A stretch of DNA of 64,000 bases from Amycolatopsis keratiniphila subsp. keratiniphila (GTDB lineage: Bacteria > Actinomycetota > Actinomycetes > Mycobacteriales > Pseudonocardiaceae), in NCBI RefSeq assembly GCF_001620365.2, contig NZ_LQMT02000010.1, positions 283,657 to 347,656 of the forward strand, read 5' to 3'. The notes under the pieces were generated by a model. It had not been told where the DNA came from, made no database searches, and saw only the letters and a program-made list of their open reading frames with translations. Positions 52,911 to 61,674 of this stretch are shown piece by piece; the first letter of the stretch is position 1, and each line of letters starts with the position of its first letter. Made by a program: the position numbers and the translations under genes.

Positions 52911-54155
52911 CTAGCGCGTCGGCTGGGTGGAGTTCGACGGCGGCGCCGCGGACGAAGGCGGAGCCTGGGCGGTCGTGGAAGGCTGCGCCGGGGTGATCTT
53001 CGGGATCGCCGCGCTGAACGGCACGTCCGTCCTTTCCAGACAGTAGCCGCGGTAACCGTTGTAGCCGTTGAGGTTTCCGTCGTGGTCCTGGACTCCCCGC
53101 TCGAGCCGCGGCCGCGGGTAGCGGTTGTCGTCGCCGATTTTCCGCTTCTCTCCCGTGCTCTGCTCGCAGGCGTACCGGGTCGTGCTGAGCGGGCGGCCGT
53201 TCTCGTCGTAGAGGTAGATCTCGGTCAGCGGTTTGCCCTCGGCGTCGAACGCGTAGATGTTCTCCACGTCCCCGCTGCCGTACGTCAGCTGCGGGTTCCC
53301 ATAGCTGTCGTTGTAGCTCGGCCCATAGGGGCTGTTGTAGGAACCACCGCCGTAGGACCGTTTCGCGATCAGATCGACCGCCGCGCCCGCTCCGCCGAGC
53401 ATGCTGCCGATGACGAACGCCGAGATCGGCACGGCCAGCCACAGCAGCCGCCGGTCGGTCTTCAGCTTCGGCCCCGCCCAGACCACCGCGACGGCGGCCA
53501 GCAGCATCAACGGCAGCAACAGCACGGCCTCGGTGTCGCGCAGCACGAGCAGCAGGCCGAAGATCACCAGCACCGCCGCGCACAGCACCCACCACGCCGG
53601 CTTCAGCGTGCGGAAGTAGTTGACTCCCTTGCTGTTCCGGTTGTTCTGGAACGAGGTTGCGATCTCGCGGAGCTTGACCACCTCGGGCAGTTCCGCGATC
53701 GGCGCGACTCCCTTCCGCACCACGTAGGCGACGCTGATCGCGAGCACGGGTGCGACGAAAAGCAGGCCCAGCAACGGATCCACCCGCACCCACACCGCGG
53801 CCGCGAAGCCGAACAGCGCGAATCCGCCGACGGAGAACACCAAGCCCCAGAACGCGAACCGCGCTCCGCCGATCCCGGTCTTCACCTTCAGCACGGTGGT
53901 CTTGCCGTCCGCGTCGGGCGGACGCGGCGGATAACCGCCGGACGCCCGCAATTCGGCGGCATAGCCTTCCGGGCTCCCCAGACGTTCGATCAAGGCGTCG
54001 ACCTTGGGGTTCTCCCCCAGTTCCGCCTCCATCTCGGCGAGATGCGGCCGGACGTCTTCGAGGATCTCCTCGACTTCGCTCTCGGGCAGGTCGGCGAGCG
54101 CGCTCCTGACCCTCGCCAGATACACCCGCACGGCGGTCGGATTCTGCGTGCTCAT
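52911..54155 (-). CDS. HAAS-domain membrane protein
   Basis: Protein of 414 residues. Residues 8-70 form the helical HAAS signalling domain (VRVYLARVRSALADLPESEVEEILEDVRPHLAEMEAELG). Five or six membrane helices follow to about residue 265, then a Tyr/Gly/Ser-rich linker and a C-terminal region outside the membrane that ends in a Pro/Ser/Thr-rich tail. HAAS proteins are paired with PadR repressors and are thought to transmit envelope signals. Its ATG overlaps the PadR stop by four bases, so they form an operon. Confidence 0.85.
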   Translation of the reverse strand: MSTQNPTAVRVYLARVRSALADLPESEVEEILEDVRPHLAEMEAELGENPKVDALIERLGSPEGYAAELRASGGYPPRPPDADGKTTVLKVKTGIGGARFAFWGLVFSVGGFALFGFAAAVWVRVDPLLGLLFVAPVLAISVAYVVRKGVAPIAELPEVVKLREIATSFQNNRNSKGVNYFRTLKPAWWVLCAAVLVIFGLLLVLRDTEAVLLLPLMLLAAVAVVWAGPKLKTDRRLLWLAVPISAFVIGSMLGGAGAAVDLIAKRSYGGGSYNSPYGPSYNDSYGNPQLTYGSGDVENIYAFDAEGKPLTEIYLYDENGRPLSTTRYACEQSTGEKRKIGDDNRYPRPRLERGVQDHDGNLNGYNGYRGYCLERTDVPFSAAIPKITPAQPSTTAQAPPSSAAPPSNSTQPTR

Positions 54156-54475
54156 GCTGCCTCTCCCAACAGGCTGTTCATTGTCGTGGCGAAAGTCCGC
54201 CAGGTCTGCCCCGACTCTTCGAGGCGCTGACGACCCGGCTCGTTGAGGCTGTAGTACTTGCGGTGCGGGCCTTCCTCGCTCGGCACCACATAGGACGTCA
54301 GCAGGCCTGCCTTGTACAGCCGCCGAAGCGTCCCGTACACCGAAGCGTCGCCCACTTCCTGCAACCCCGCGACGCGGAGTCTTCGGAGCACGTCGTAGCC
54401 GTAGCCGTCCTCTCCGCGAAGCACCGCGAGAACGGCGAGGTCCAGCACGCCTTTAAGTAGCTGACTGATCTCCAC
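54152..54475 (-). CDS. PadR family transcriptional regulator
   Basis: Winged-helix regulator of 107 residues: LLKGVLDLAVLAVLRGEDGYGYDVLRRL, GDASVYGTLRRLYKAGLL and the wing EEGPHRKYYSLNEPG. The GTG at 54475 is chosen because GGGAGGGA lies seven bases upstream; the frame is open further but without a site. Coupled to the HAAS gene, it probably represses its own operon. Divergent from the GntR/ABC operon. Confidence 0.9.
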   Translation of the reverse strand: MEISQLLKGVLDLAVLAVLRGEDGYGYDVLRRLRVAGLQEVGDASVYGTLRRLYKAGLLTSYVVPSEEGPHRKYYSLNEPGRQRLEESGQTWRTFATTMNSLLGEAA

Positions 54476-54560
54476 AGTCGCGTCCCTCCCAGTCTTACGC
54501 AAGAGAAGGTACCACGCATTGCACAGTAGTGCGCACGGCGGAAGCCACTTGCGCCCGACG

Positions 54561-54598
54561 GGTGGTTCATGGGTTACTTAGTCCAGTAATGAACCACC
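54561..54598. promoter_or_regulatory. Operator candidate for the GntR/ABC operon
   Basis: GGTGGTTCAT and ATGAACCACC form the outer arms, and TTACT and AGTAA form inner arms around TAGTCC. It lies 42 bases before the GntR start. YtrA-type GntR proteins typically bind such long sites at their own promoter. Confidence 0.65.
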
Positions 54599-54639
54599 GC
54601 ACCCCGAGAGGGTGCTCGAAGACGGGGAACGGAGGTGTC

Positions 54640-55017
54640 GTGCTCGACGAAGGAACACCCCTGTTCGTGCAGATCGCCGAACAGATCGCCGACGACATCG
54701 CCGAGGGAAGCCTGGCCGAGGGGGAACGCGTGCCGTCAACCAACGAACTCGCCGCCTTCTACCGGATCAATCCGGCGACGGCGGCCAAGGGGATCAACGT
54801 GCTCGCCGACGACGGCCTGCTCGAAAAACGGCGGGGTATCGGCATGTTCGTGGCCGCCGGCGCGCGGCAGAAGCTGCTCACCGACCGGCGGCAGCGGTTC
54901 GCCGAGCAGTACCTCGACCCGATGCTCATCGAAGCGAAGCGCCTCGGCATCGACGACGAAACCCTGATCTCGCTCATCCGCGGGAACGGACACCGGAACG
55001 GAGGACCCGCCGCATGA
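54640..55017 (+). CDS. GntR family regulator, YtrA type
   Basis: Regulator of 125 residues with a winged helix (LFVQIAEQIADDIAEGSLAEGERVPSTNELAAFYRINPATAAKGINVL) and a short helical dimerisation tail instead of an effector domain, as in YtrA. GGAGG lies three bases before the GTG at 54640. Its stop overlaps the ABC ATPase start by four bases. It most likely represses this ABC operon and responds to cell-envelope stress, by analogy with Bacillus YtrA. Confidence 0.9.
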   Translation: MLDEGTPLFVQIAEQIADDIAEGSLAEGERVPSTNELAAFYRINPATAAKGINVLADDGLLEKRRGIGMFVAAGARQKLLTDRRQRFAEQYLDPMLIEAKRLGIDDETLISLIRGNGHRNGGPAA

Positions 55018-55901
55018 CGCCGACCATTTCGACCACCGGCCTGACCCGGCGCTACGGCGACCACCTGGCGCTCGGCGATGTCTCGGTCGACATCGAAGAA
55101 GGAAAGATCACCGGCCTGCTCGGCCGCAACGGCGCGGGCAAGAGCACCTTCCTGCGCATCGTCACCGCGCAGGAGTTCGCCAGCACCGGCTCGGTCCGCG
55201 TGTTCGGCGAGACCCCGGTCGAGAACGAGCGGGTGCTGCGGCGCCTGGTGCTCGTCCGCGAAGACCAGCAGTTCCCGGATTTCAAGGTGCGGCACGCGCT
55301 TTCGGCGGCGTCGTGGTTCTACCCGAACTGGGACGCGGAACTGGCCGAAAACCTGCTCCGCGACTTCGATCTGCCGACCAAACGCCCGATCAAGAAGCTC
55401 TCGCGAGGGATGCGTTCGGCGCTGTCGATCACGATCGGGCTCGCGGCCCGGGCGGAGCTCACGCTGCTCGACGAGCCGTACGCGGGCCTCGACGCCGTCG
55501 CGCGCCAACTGTTCTACGACCGGTTGCTCGACGACTATTCGGCCCATCCCCGCACGATCCTGCTCTCCACGCACCTGATCGACGAGGTCGCCGATCTGCT
55601 GGAGCACGTGGTGATGATCGACAAGGGCCGCGTCGTCCTCGACGCGCCCGCCGACGAACTGCGCGGCACGGCCGTCACGGTTTCCGGCCCCGCCCTCGCG
55701 GTGGGCGACTTCGTCGCCGGCCGCCGGGTGCTGCACCGCCGCAAGATCGGGTCGCGCGCTTCGGTCACCGTCGCCGAGGCGCTCGCCCCCGCCGACAAGG
55801 CGAAGGCGAAGGCCCTGCACCTGAAGCTGGAGCCGCTTTCCTTGCAGCAGTTGATGGTGCACACCTCCAACGGACAGACCGCAGAGGAGGCGTCCGCATG
55901 A
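55014..55901 (+). CDS. ABC transporter ATP-binding protein
   Basis: ATPase of 295 residues. Walker A is GRNGAGKST (about 38-46), Walker B LTLLDEPYAGLD, the switch His is in LLSTHLIDEVADLL, and the signature is a loose KLSRGMRSAL. It is of the drug/antibiotic-export or YtrB-like class. The C-terminal 70 residues form an extra domain after the ATPase core. Translationally coupled to the GntR gene upstream and the permease downstream. Confidence 0.9.
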   Translation: MTPTISTTGLTRRYGDHLALGDVSVDIEEGKITGLLGRNGAGKSTFLRIVTAQEFASTGSVRVFGETPVENERVLRRLVLVREDQQFPDFKVRHALSAASWFYPNWDAELAENLLRDFDLPTKRPIKKLSRGMRSALSITIGLAARAELTLLDEPYAGLDAVARQLFYDRLLDDYSAHPRTILLSTHLIDEVADLLEHVVMIDKGRVVLDAPADELRGTAVTVSGPALAVGDFVAGRRVLHRRKIGSRASVTVAEALAPADKAKAKALHLKLEPLSLQQLMVHTSNGQTAEEASA

Positions 55902-56587
55902 ACACCCTGGTCAACGTCGCGCGCTACCACCTGGTGGACCGGCTCCAGTACGTCGTCCTCCCGGTCGGCATCACGTTCTTCGCCTTCGGGGTGAATCTCG
56001 CGATCTTCTCGCTGATCCCCGAAACACCCGAGGAGAACTACTCCGGCGGCCTGTTCACGCTGTTCGTGTTCATGCTCGTCTGCGGGGCCCTGAGCATGAC
56101 GAAATCGCTCCCGTTCGGGCTCGCACTCGGTGTGTCGAGGCGGTCTTACTACCTCGGGACGATCCTGCTGGTCGCCGGGCTCTCCGCGGTGTACGCGGTG
56201 GGGGTCACCGTGTTCCAGGGGATCGAAGACGCGACCGGGGGCTGGGGGCTCGGTCTCAACTACTTCCGCGTTCCCTGGCTGCTCGACGGTCCCTGGTACC
56301 TGACCCTGCTCACCTCGTTCGTGTTCCTGTTGCTGATGTTCGTCTACGGTATGTGGTACGGCCTGATCTACCGGCGTGCCGCGGTGGTGGGTGTCGTCCT
56401 GTTCGGCGCGGCGCAGGTCCTGGTGCTGCTGGGCGCGGTGCTGGTGCTCAGCTGGACCGATTCCTGGCCGAAGCTCGGGGAGTTCTTCAGCACGTTGACC
56501 GTCGGCGGGATGACCGGGGTCCTCGCGTTGCTGGTCTGCCTCGCCGGGGCGGGCGGGTTCGCCACGATGCGCCGCGTCACCGTCTGA
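55898..56587 (+). CDS. ABC transporter membrane protein
   Basis: Membrane protein of 229 residues with six predicted helices (for example YVVLPVGITFFAFGVNLAIF, GLFTLFVFMLVCGAL, YYLGTILLVAGLSAVYAVGV and VVGVVLFGAAQVLVLLGAVLVL). It overlaps the ATPase stop by four bases and must be its partner. No substrate motif is visible; export or envelope-stress function is inferred from the YtrA-type regulator. Confidence 0.85.
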   Translation: MNTLVNVARYHLVDRLQYVVLPVGITFFAFGVNLAIFSLIPETPEENYSGGLFTLFVFMLVCGALSMTKSLPFGLALGVSRRSYYLGTILLVAGLSAVYAVGVTVFQGIEDATGGWGLGLNYFRVPWLLDGPWYLTLLTSFVFLLLMFVYGMWYGLIYRRAAVVGVVLFGAAQVLVLLGAVLVLSWTDSWPKLGEFFSTLTVGGMTGVLALLVCLAGAGGFATMRRVTV

Positions 56588-56615
56588 AAGTCCTTCCACA
56601 CCAAGGAGTTCCGTT

Positions 56616-56963
56616 ATGGCCGTGGCTCATGTGGTGTTGTCGGTGCTGCTGATCGCGATCTTCGCGGTACTGGGGGTGGCGAAGGTCCTGCGTCAGCCGG
56701 CGTTGGTCGCCCGGACCGAAAGGCTCGGCTTCTCGGTCCGGGGGATCCAGGGGATCGGCGCGCTGGAGATCGCCGGGGCGGTGGGCCTGGCGGCCGGATT
56801 CTTCTGGCCGCCGCTGGGGGTCGCCGCGGCGATCGGCCTGGTGGCGTTGCTGATCGGGGCGGCGATCTCCCACGCCCGGGCAGGAGACGGGGTCAAGGAC
56901 ATCGCCCCGCCGGTCTGGCTCGCGCTGGTCTCGGCGGCGGCCGCCGTCACCGCGGTCGTCTAG
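56616..56963 (+). CDS. DoxX family membrane protein
   Basis: Protein of 115 residues with four hydrophobic helices and the DoxX-like pattern AVLGVAKVLRQPALVARTERLG and IGALEIAGAVGLAAGFFWPP. The function is not established; mycobacterial DoxX takes part in redox homeostasis with SseA and SodA. AAGGAG precedes the ATG at 56616, 28 bases after the ABC permease stop, so it may be the last gene of that operon. Confidence 0.82.
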   Translation: MAVAHVVLSVLLIAIFAVLGVAKVLRQPALVARTERLGFSVRGIQGIGALEIAGAVGLAAGFFWPPLGVAAAIGLVALLIGAAISHARAGDGVKDIAPPVWLALVSAAAAVTAVV

Positions 56964-57067
56964 CCGTAATTCGCGTGATTGGAGGCGGAACTCGCGTGAT
57001 TGAGGGCGGAACTCGGGTATGACGCCTTCAATCACGCGAGTTACGGCTTAAATCACGCGAGTTACGG
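56964..57067. repeat. Double palindrome, ACTCGCGTGAT family
   Basis: Two tiers pair: CCGTAATTCGCGTGATT with AATCACGCGAGTTACGG outside, and ACTCGCGTGATTGA with TCAATCACGCGAGT inside. The left units lie 23 to 26 bases apart, and so do the right units. The repeat reaches into the MAB_1171c-type gene and encodes its last residues (SVTRVI). The same word builds the palindrome at 45543-45623. Confidence 0.85.
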
Positions 57068-58238
57068 ATTCACGGGCCAGGTCCCGGACGCGCCCGACCA
57101 CGGCGGACCGCCGCCAGGCGCGGGTGACCTCCACCAGCCACGCCGCTTCGGTGGCGATGTCGGGCTCGTCGAGGTAGGTCGCCGGAACGTCGTCGGGGGC
57201 GTACCGGCGGCCCGCCTCGGAGGCGGCGAGCGCGGCGGCCAAGGTCGCGGCCTCGACCGTCGCGGCCACGCGGGCTTCGGGGATCTTCGCCTTGCGTGCT
57301 TCGGCTTCCGCGACGGGCGGGAGGTCCGGATCGAAGTAGGGCCGCAGTGCGAGATGGCCGTCCCGGATCTCGATGACCCTGCGGTACAAGGCGAATTCGA
57401 CACCGCCCGGCATACCGGGGCCCGGGTCCAGCGCGATTCCCGGGACGGCTTCGCGCAGTGCGGCCCACAACGGTTCGATCCGCCGGTACGTCCGGTACGT
57501 GCCGATCAGCCGGAACGGGGTGGCCAGCGCGGGTCCCCACACGCTGAGCGTCGCGCCCGCCCCGGCGAGGCCGACGCTCAGCGCCGCCAGGATCGCCGAG
57601 AGCGTGTCCTCGCCGGCGTCGACCGCGCCGGTGGTGGCGAGGATGTAGATGTCGTCGACGTCCCAGAAAGTCCAGCCCAGCGCGGAAACCCCGCCACCGA
57701 CGAGCAGCCACAGCCCCGTGCGAAGCGGGCCGGGATCGGCGTGCAGCGCGAAGCGGGCGAAGACGATCGAGAACGTCAGCAGGCTGATCAGACCGTAGAC
57801 GAGGAAAAGAACGTTGTACGCGACGAACCAGCCGAGCCCGCCCGGTCCGGCGGCGGTGTGCTCGCCGACGCGGTAGCTGCCGGAGAGGAAGAAGAGCGCG
57901 ATCTCGGCGGCCACCACGGTCCAGGACAGCACCGCGTGCCAGCCGATCCGCTTGCCCTCCCCCAGTTTCAGCGAATGCGCGAACGCGACCGCGAAGGCCA
58001 TCGCGCCGATCTTGAGCAGATCGGCCGCGAGGTTCAGGAGACTGCCGACGGGTTCTTCGACGCCGACGGCGTTCTCCATCGCCGGGGTGAGCAGCATGAT
58101 GCCGCCCGCGATGCACATCCCGAAGGCGCTGAGGAACCACATCCGCCGCCGGGGCTGGGTGTGCCTGGCCTGGATCAGCTTGTAGCCGAAACCCGCGAAC
58201 GCCACCACGCAACAGAAGTACGCGATGGTCTCGATCAC
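57048..58238 (-). CDS. MAB_1171c-type integral membrane protein
   Basis: Protein of 396 residues with seven hydrophobic helices in the first 235 residues (for example TIAYFCCVVAFAGFGYKLI, ILAALSVGLAGAGATLSVWG) and a cytoplasmic tail of about 150 residues containing YRTYRRIEPLWAALREAVPG. It resembles the actinobacterial family annotated as MAB_1171c-like putative transporter; no transport activity is established. The GTG at 58238 overlaps the ImmA-like stop. It is the last gene of an XRE-ImmA-membrane cassette, and its final residues come from a repeat. Confidence 0.8.
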   Translation of the reverse strand: MIETIAYFCCVVAFAGFGYKLIQARHTQPRRRMWFLSAFGMCIAGGIMLLTPAMENAVGVEEPVGSLLNLAADLLKIGAMAFAVAFAHSLKLGEGKRIGWHAVLSWTVVAAEIALFFLSGSYRVGEHTAAGPGGLGWFVAYNVLFLVYGLISLLTFSIVFARFALHADPGPLRTGLWLLVGGGVSALGWTFWDVDDIYILATTGAVDAGEDTLSAILAALSVGLAGAGATLSVWGPALATPFRLIGTYRTYRRIEPLWAALREAVPGIALDPGPGMPGGVEFALYRRVIEIRDGHLALRPYFDPDLPPVAEAEARKAKIPEARVAATVEAATLAAALAASEAGRRYAPDDVPATYLDEPDIATEAAWLVEVTRAWRRSAVVGRVRDLARESVTRVI

Positions 58239-58798
58239 GGCAGACGCCGTTTCCGGCTGCCGAAGAGGTTGTCGACCCTGGCCATCCCGCCCGCGAGATC
58301 GCTCGCGCTCTCGTCGAGCCGGGCCGTGCCACGCACCGACGTCCGCGCGACGCGTTGCGCGAGGAGACTGGCGAGCAGTTCGGCCTCCTGCTCTTCGACT
58401 GCGCTGTAACTCGTGCGGCCGAGCACGCGGCGGATGAGTTCGGGCGCGAGATTCGGCATGAGTGCCTTGCCGGCGGCCGCGTCGAGCGCGATCCCGTCGG
58501 CTCCCGCGTCCGCACCGACGTGACCGCACAGCAGGTGGCCGACCTCGTGCAGCAGGATATGCCGCCGGTGCAGGGCGGTGGTGTTGGTCGGATAGAGGAT
58601 GTAGTCCGCGCGCTCGGTGCTCATCAGCAGCCCGCAGGGGCCGCTGGAGGGGACGCTGACCTGCATCAGTTCGATCGGACGGCCACGCTCGGCGGCAAGC
58701 TCCGCGACGAAGGACTCCGCGTCGAAGGGTTCGGGAAGCGCCACGCCGTCGGCGAGATTCCGGCAGCGGCGCCACAACTCCTTACGGCGGCGATCCAC
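58235..58798 (-). CDS. ImmA/IrrE family metallo-endopeptidase-like protein
   Basis: Protein of 187 residues with the zinc motif HEVGH at 84-88 (HILLHEVGHLLCGH) and a downstream acidic region (YSAVEEQEAELLASLLA) that supplies the third ligand. ImmA/IrrE proteins cleave or release XRE-type repressors. Here the XRE gene is immediately upstream, with adjoining stop and GTG start, so that gene product is the obvious target. The start GTG at 58798 lacks a strong ribosome binding site, consistent with coupling. Confidence 0.85.
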   Translation of the reverse strand: MDRRRKELWRRCRNLADGVALPEPFDAESFVAELAAERGRPIELMQVSVPSSGPCGLLMSTERADYILYPTNTTALHRRHILLHEVGHLLCGHVGADAGADGIALDAAAGKALMPNLAPELIRRVLGRTSYSAVEEQEAELLASLLAQRVARTSVRGTARLDESASDLAGGMARVDNLFGSRKRRLP

Positions 58799-59239
58799 TC
58801 ACGACTCCTTCTTCTGGCCGCCCCGTCCGGATTCCCTGCGGGCGATCGCGTCGATCATGTCGCTGATGGTGTCGAGTCCGTCGGGGGAAAGCGTTACCGC
58901 CCGGAGCGCGACGTCGCGGACGCCCGCGTCGCGAAGGGCGCCGAGGAGCGCGAGTTCCTCGGCGATCTTGGCGCTCTGCTCGTCGTCGAAGAAGTACGCG
59001 GGCGAAACGCCGAAGAACTGGGCGAGCGCCTCGAGATGGCGTTTCGTCGGGTTGTCGCGGCGGCCGGTGCGCAGCTGCCACAGGTACGTCGTCGAAAAGC
59101 TCTCCCCGGTGGCCTCACGGCACGCCTTGGCCACCTCTTCGTGGCTGTACGGTTCGCGATCGGGTCTCAGCACGATCTGGAACAGCTTGTCGATCTTCTC
59201 GGCGAGCGTCGTCTTACCGGGCTCGGTCGCGGCCACCAT
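58799..59239 (-). CDS. XRE family transcriptional regulator
   Basis: Protein of 146 residues with a helix-turn-helix domain of the EspR/SinR-like kind (KIDKLFQIV, YSHEEVAKACREATGESFSTTYLWQLRTGRRDNPTKRHLEALAQFFGVSPAYFFDD) and a helical C-terminal half. The layout, with the FSTTYLWQLRTG recognition part, matches actinobacterial regulators next to ImmA-like proteases. It likely controls its own cassette; other targets are unknown. Confidence 0.87.
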   Translation of the reverse strand: MVAATEPGKTTLAEKIDKLFQIVLRPDREPYSHEEVAKACREATGESFSTTYLWQLRTGRRDNPTKRHLEALAQFFGVSPAYFFDDEQSAKIAEELALLGALRDAGVRDVALRAVTLSPDGLDTISDMIDAIARRESGRGGQKKES

Positions 59240-59306
59240 CCCACTCCCTACCTCTCGTGCCCGTTCATGCTAGTTGACGCGGGCCCCGCGCCGTACACGA
59301 CAGTTT

Positions 59307-60167
59307 TCACCTCGTGCGCGGCTTCGGCTGGCACCGCGGGCAGGAGAACGACGAACGGTTCATGAAGGGGTCGCGCCGGATCGCCGTCCCGCACCGGCCG
59401 CAGGGCAGTCCTTCCTGGCCGTAGGCGTCGAGCGAGCGGTCGAAGTATCCGGATTCGCCGTTGATGTTGACGTAAAGCGCGTCGAACGAGGTCCCGCCGA
59501 CGACCAGCGCCTCCGCCATCACCTCGCTGGCGGCGGTGAGCACGGTGCGGCCGTGGGCGGCGGTGAGCTTGTCGGTCGGGCGGGCCCAGTGGAGCTTGGA
59601 CCGCCAGAGTGCCTCGTCGGCGTAGATGTTGCCGATCCCGGAGACGAGCGTCTGGTCGAGCAGCGCGCGTTTGAGCTCGGTCCGCCTCGACCGCAGCGCG
59701 CGGACGGCCTGGTCGAGGTCGAACCGCGGATCCATCGGGTCGCGGGCGATATGGGCGATGGTGCCCGGCAACGCCGTCCCGTCGACCTCGGTGAGTTCCG
59801 CGAGCGCGAGCCCGCCGAAGGTCCTCTGATCGACGAAGCGCAGCTCCGGCCCTTTGTCGGCGAAGCGGAACCGCACGCGAAGGTGCTTCTCGTCGGGCGC
59901 GTCCCCGGGCTGGACGAGCATCTGGCCGCTCATGCCGAGGTGCGCGAGCATGGCCTGGCCGTCGGAGAGCTCCAGCCACAGGTACTTGCCGCGGCGCCGG
60001 GCGGCCGCGATCTTCACGCCGGAGAGCCGTCCGCCGAAATCCTCGGCGCCGAGTTCGTGGCGGCGGATCGCGCGGGCGTGGAGGACTTCGACCTCGGTGA
60101 TCGTCCGGCCCGAGACATGCGCCTCGAGCCCGGCACGGACCACCTCGACCTCGGGGAGTTCGGGCAT
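59307..60167 (-). CDS. mutM: Formamidopyrimidine-DNA glycosylase
   Basis: Base-excision repair enzyme of 286 residues that removes 8-oxoguanine and nicks the strand. The catalytic Pro2-Glu3 follow the initiator Met ([11 protein letters not shown]). [17 protein letters not shown] and the C-terminal zinc finger (CGRCG ... FSCPRCQ) complete the family set. The ATG at 60167 is fixed by the Pro2 requirement. It ends the sepIVA-DUF177-rpmF-rnc block, separated from rnc by the lyase gene. Confidence 0.97.
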   Translation of the reverse strand: MPELPEVEVVRAGLEAHVSGRTITEVEVLHARAIRRHELGAEDFGGRLSGVKIAAARRRGKYLWLELSDGQAMLAHLGMSGQMLVQPGDAPDEKHLRVRFRFADKGPELRFVDQRTFGGLALAELTEVDGTALPGTIAHIARDPMDPRFDLDQAVRALRSRRTELKRALLDQTLVSGIGNIYADEALWRSKLHWARPTDKLTAAHGRTVLTAASEVMAEALVVGGTSFDALYVNINGESGYFDRSLDAYGQEGLPCGRCGTAIRRDPFMNRSSFSCPRCQPKPRTR

Positions 60168-60204
60168 GCCGTCGATTCTCCCACCGGCGGACCGGTGCGG
60201 ACGG

Positions 60205-61563
60205 TCAGGGAGCGAGCGGCCCGACATCCGCCTTCGTCAAGGCTTTCCGCGCCCCTCCCGGCAGCAGTTCGTCGGCCCCGACGTCGTACTTCCCGGACCG
60301 CGTCTGCAAATCGAAATCGGTGCCGGCGTACGGGTAGGAGCCGACACCGGCGTCGACCGCCGGGCTCCCCGAGGACAGCCGGTACAACCCGTCCTGCACC
60401 AGCTTGGGGTCGACGGCCTTATAGCCGCCCGAAGGCATTCCCGCGGGCCCGCCCCAGGCGATGTTCCCCTCGTACTTCACGTCCGAACCGCCCGGCATGC
60501 TCACGAGTTTTCCGGTCCCCTGCAGGATGTTGTTCGCGAGCACGCAGTCCTTGGGCTTGAAGTCGCCACCATCGCCGTGGATGCCGTCGGTGGTCCCGAC
60601 GACGGTGTTGTACGCGACCACGACCCGGTCGGGGCGGTCGTGGAGTTTGCTGTCCGGCCCGCTGTCCGCCTCGTTGCCCGAGCCGAAGACGATCCCGCGG
60701 TTCGCCGTGGTGTGCACGTAGTTGTTGACGATCTTGTGGTCGTTTCCGTGGAACCGGATCCCGGACCGGCCCAGCAGGATGTTCCCCTCCACCACGCTGC
60801 GATCCCCGTGGCGCAGCACGATGAAGCCGCGGCTGTCGCGGATCGTGTTGTACCGCACGACGTTGTCCGACGACTTCACGGAGATCGCCTCGGAATCCCC
60901 GTCGGCCTTCTCGAAAAGGTTGTACTCGACGACCCCGCCCGCCGAGTACTTCTGGTGGTGGCTCAGCCCGAACCGGATCGACTCGCCACCGTTCGAACCG
61001 GTGAACTTGTGGTTGGAGAAGTAGTTGTGGTGCACCTTGACCCGCTTCGCCATGTCCTTGGCCGGGCCGAGCACCTGCAGGAAGACGCCCTGGGTGGTGC
61101 GGTTCTGCATGACGTTGTGATCGAACTCGGTGTCGTCACCGTTGAGAGTGACCCAGTTGCCGCCGCCGGAGAGCTGGACGTCGAGCCGGGTCAGCCGGTT
61201 GTGCGTGCTGCCCACCGGCACGCTCATCGAGCCACCGTGCCGGAGCTTGAACCCGCGCAACACGACATGCGAAGCACCCGAAGAGAACGAGAAACCCGCG
61301 GAACCCTTGATCTCGGCCTTGCCGACGTGTTCCGCGGTGATGGTGATCGGCGCGTTCGCCGTTCCCGACCGTTTGATCGCGATGGCCGAGCCCGCCGAAT
61401 AGCTTCCGTCGGCCAGCCGGATCTCGTCGCCGGGACCGGCTTTGTCGATCGCCGCCTGCAAGGCGCTCAACGACGTCACCCGGACGACTTGGGCGGCCGA
61501 AGCCGTGGCAGGACCTGTCACGAACGCCAGAATCGCGGCTGTGACCAGGCAGAAATGACGCAT
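60205..61563 (-). CDS. Secreted PL6-type polysaccharide lyase (right-handed beta-helix)
   Basis: Exported protein of 452 residues. A signal peptide ([20 protein letters not shown], cleavage near residue 23) precedes a parallel beta-helix with regular VVxYNxI-type rungs. Lys230 (AISVKSS) and Arg251 (VLRHG) match the catalytic Brønsted base and acid of PL6 alginate lyases and chondroitinase B. The substrate is probably an acidic polysaccharide such as alginate or a glycosaminoglycan. No other carbohydrate gene is near. It sits between rnc and mutM, which are neighbours in mycobacteria. Confidence 0.85.
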   Translation of the reverse strand: MRHFCLVTAAILAFVTGPATASAAQVVRVTSLSALQAAIDKAGPGDEIRLADGSYSAGSAIAIKRSGTANAPITITAEHVGKAEIKGSAGFSFSSGASHVVLRGFKLRHGGSMSVPVGSTHNRLTRLDVQLSGGGNWVTLNGDDTEFDHNVMQNRTTQGVFLQVLGPAKDMAKRVKVHHNYFSNHKFTGSNGGESIRFGLSHHQKYSAGGVVEYNLFEKADGDSEAISVKSSDNVVRYNTIRDSRGFIVLRHGDRSVVEGNILLGRSGIRFHGNDHKIVNNYVHTTANRGIVFGSGNEADSGPDSKLHDRPDRVVVAYNTVVGTTDGIHGDGGDFKPKDCVLANNILQGTGKLVSMPGGSDVKYEGNIAWGGPAGMPSGGYKAVDPKLVQDGLYRLSSGSPAVDAGVGSYPYAGTDFDLQTRSGKYDVGADELLPGGARKALTKADVGPLAP

Positions 61564-61674
61564 CCGCCGACCTCTCGACAGGCGACCTGAACGGTCGCGT
61601 CAGTGGCGGCGGACTGCGATGAGGTTACTGATTCACCGGCTCGTGCGTCAACGAACCGTCCCGGTGAAGGGGAC

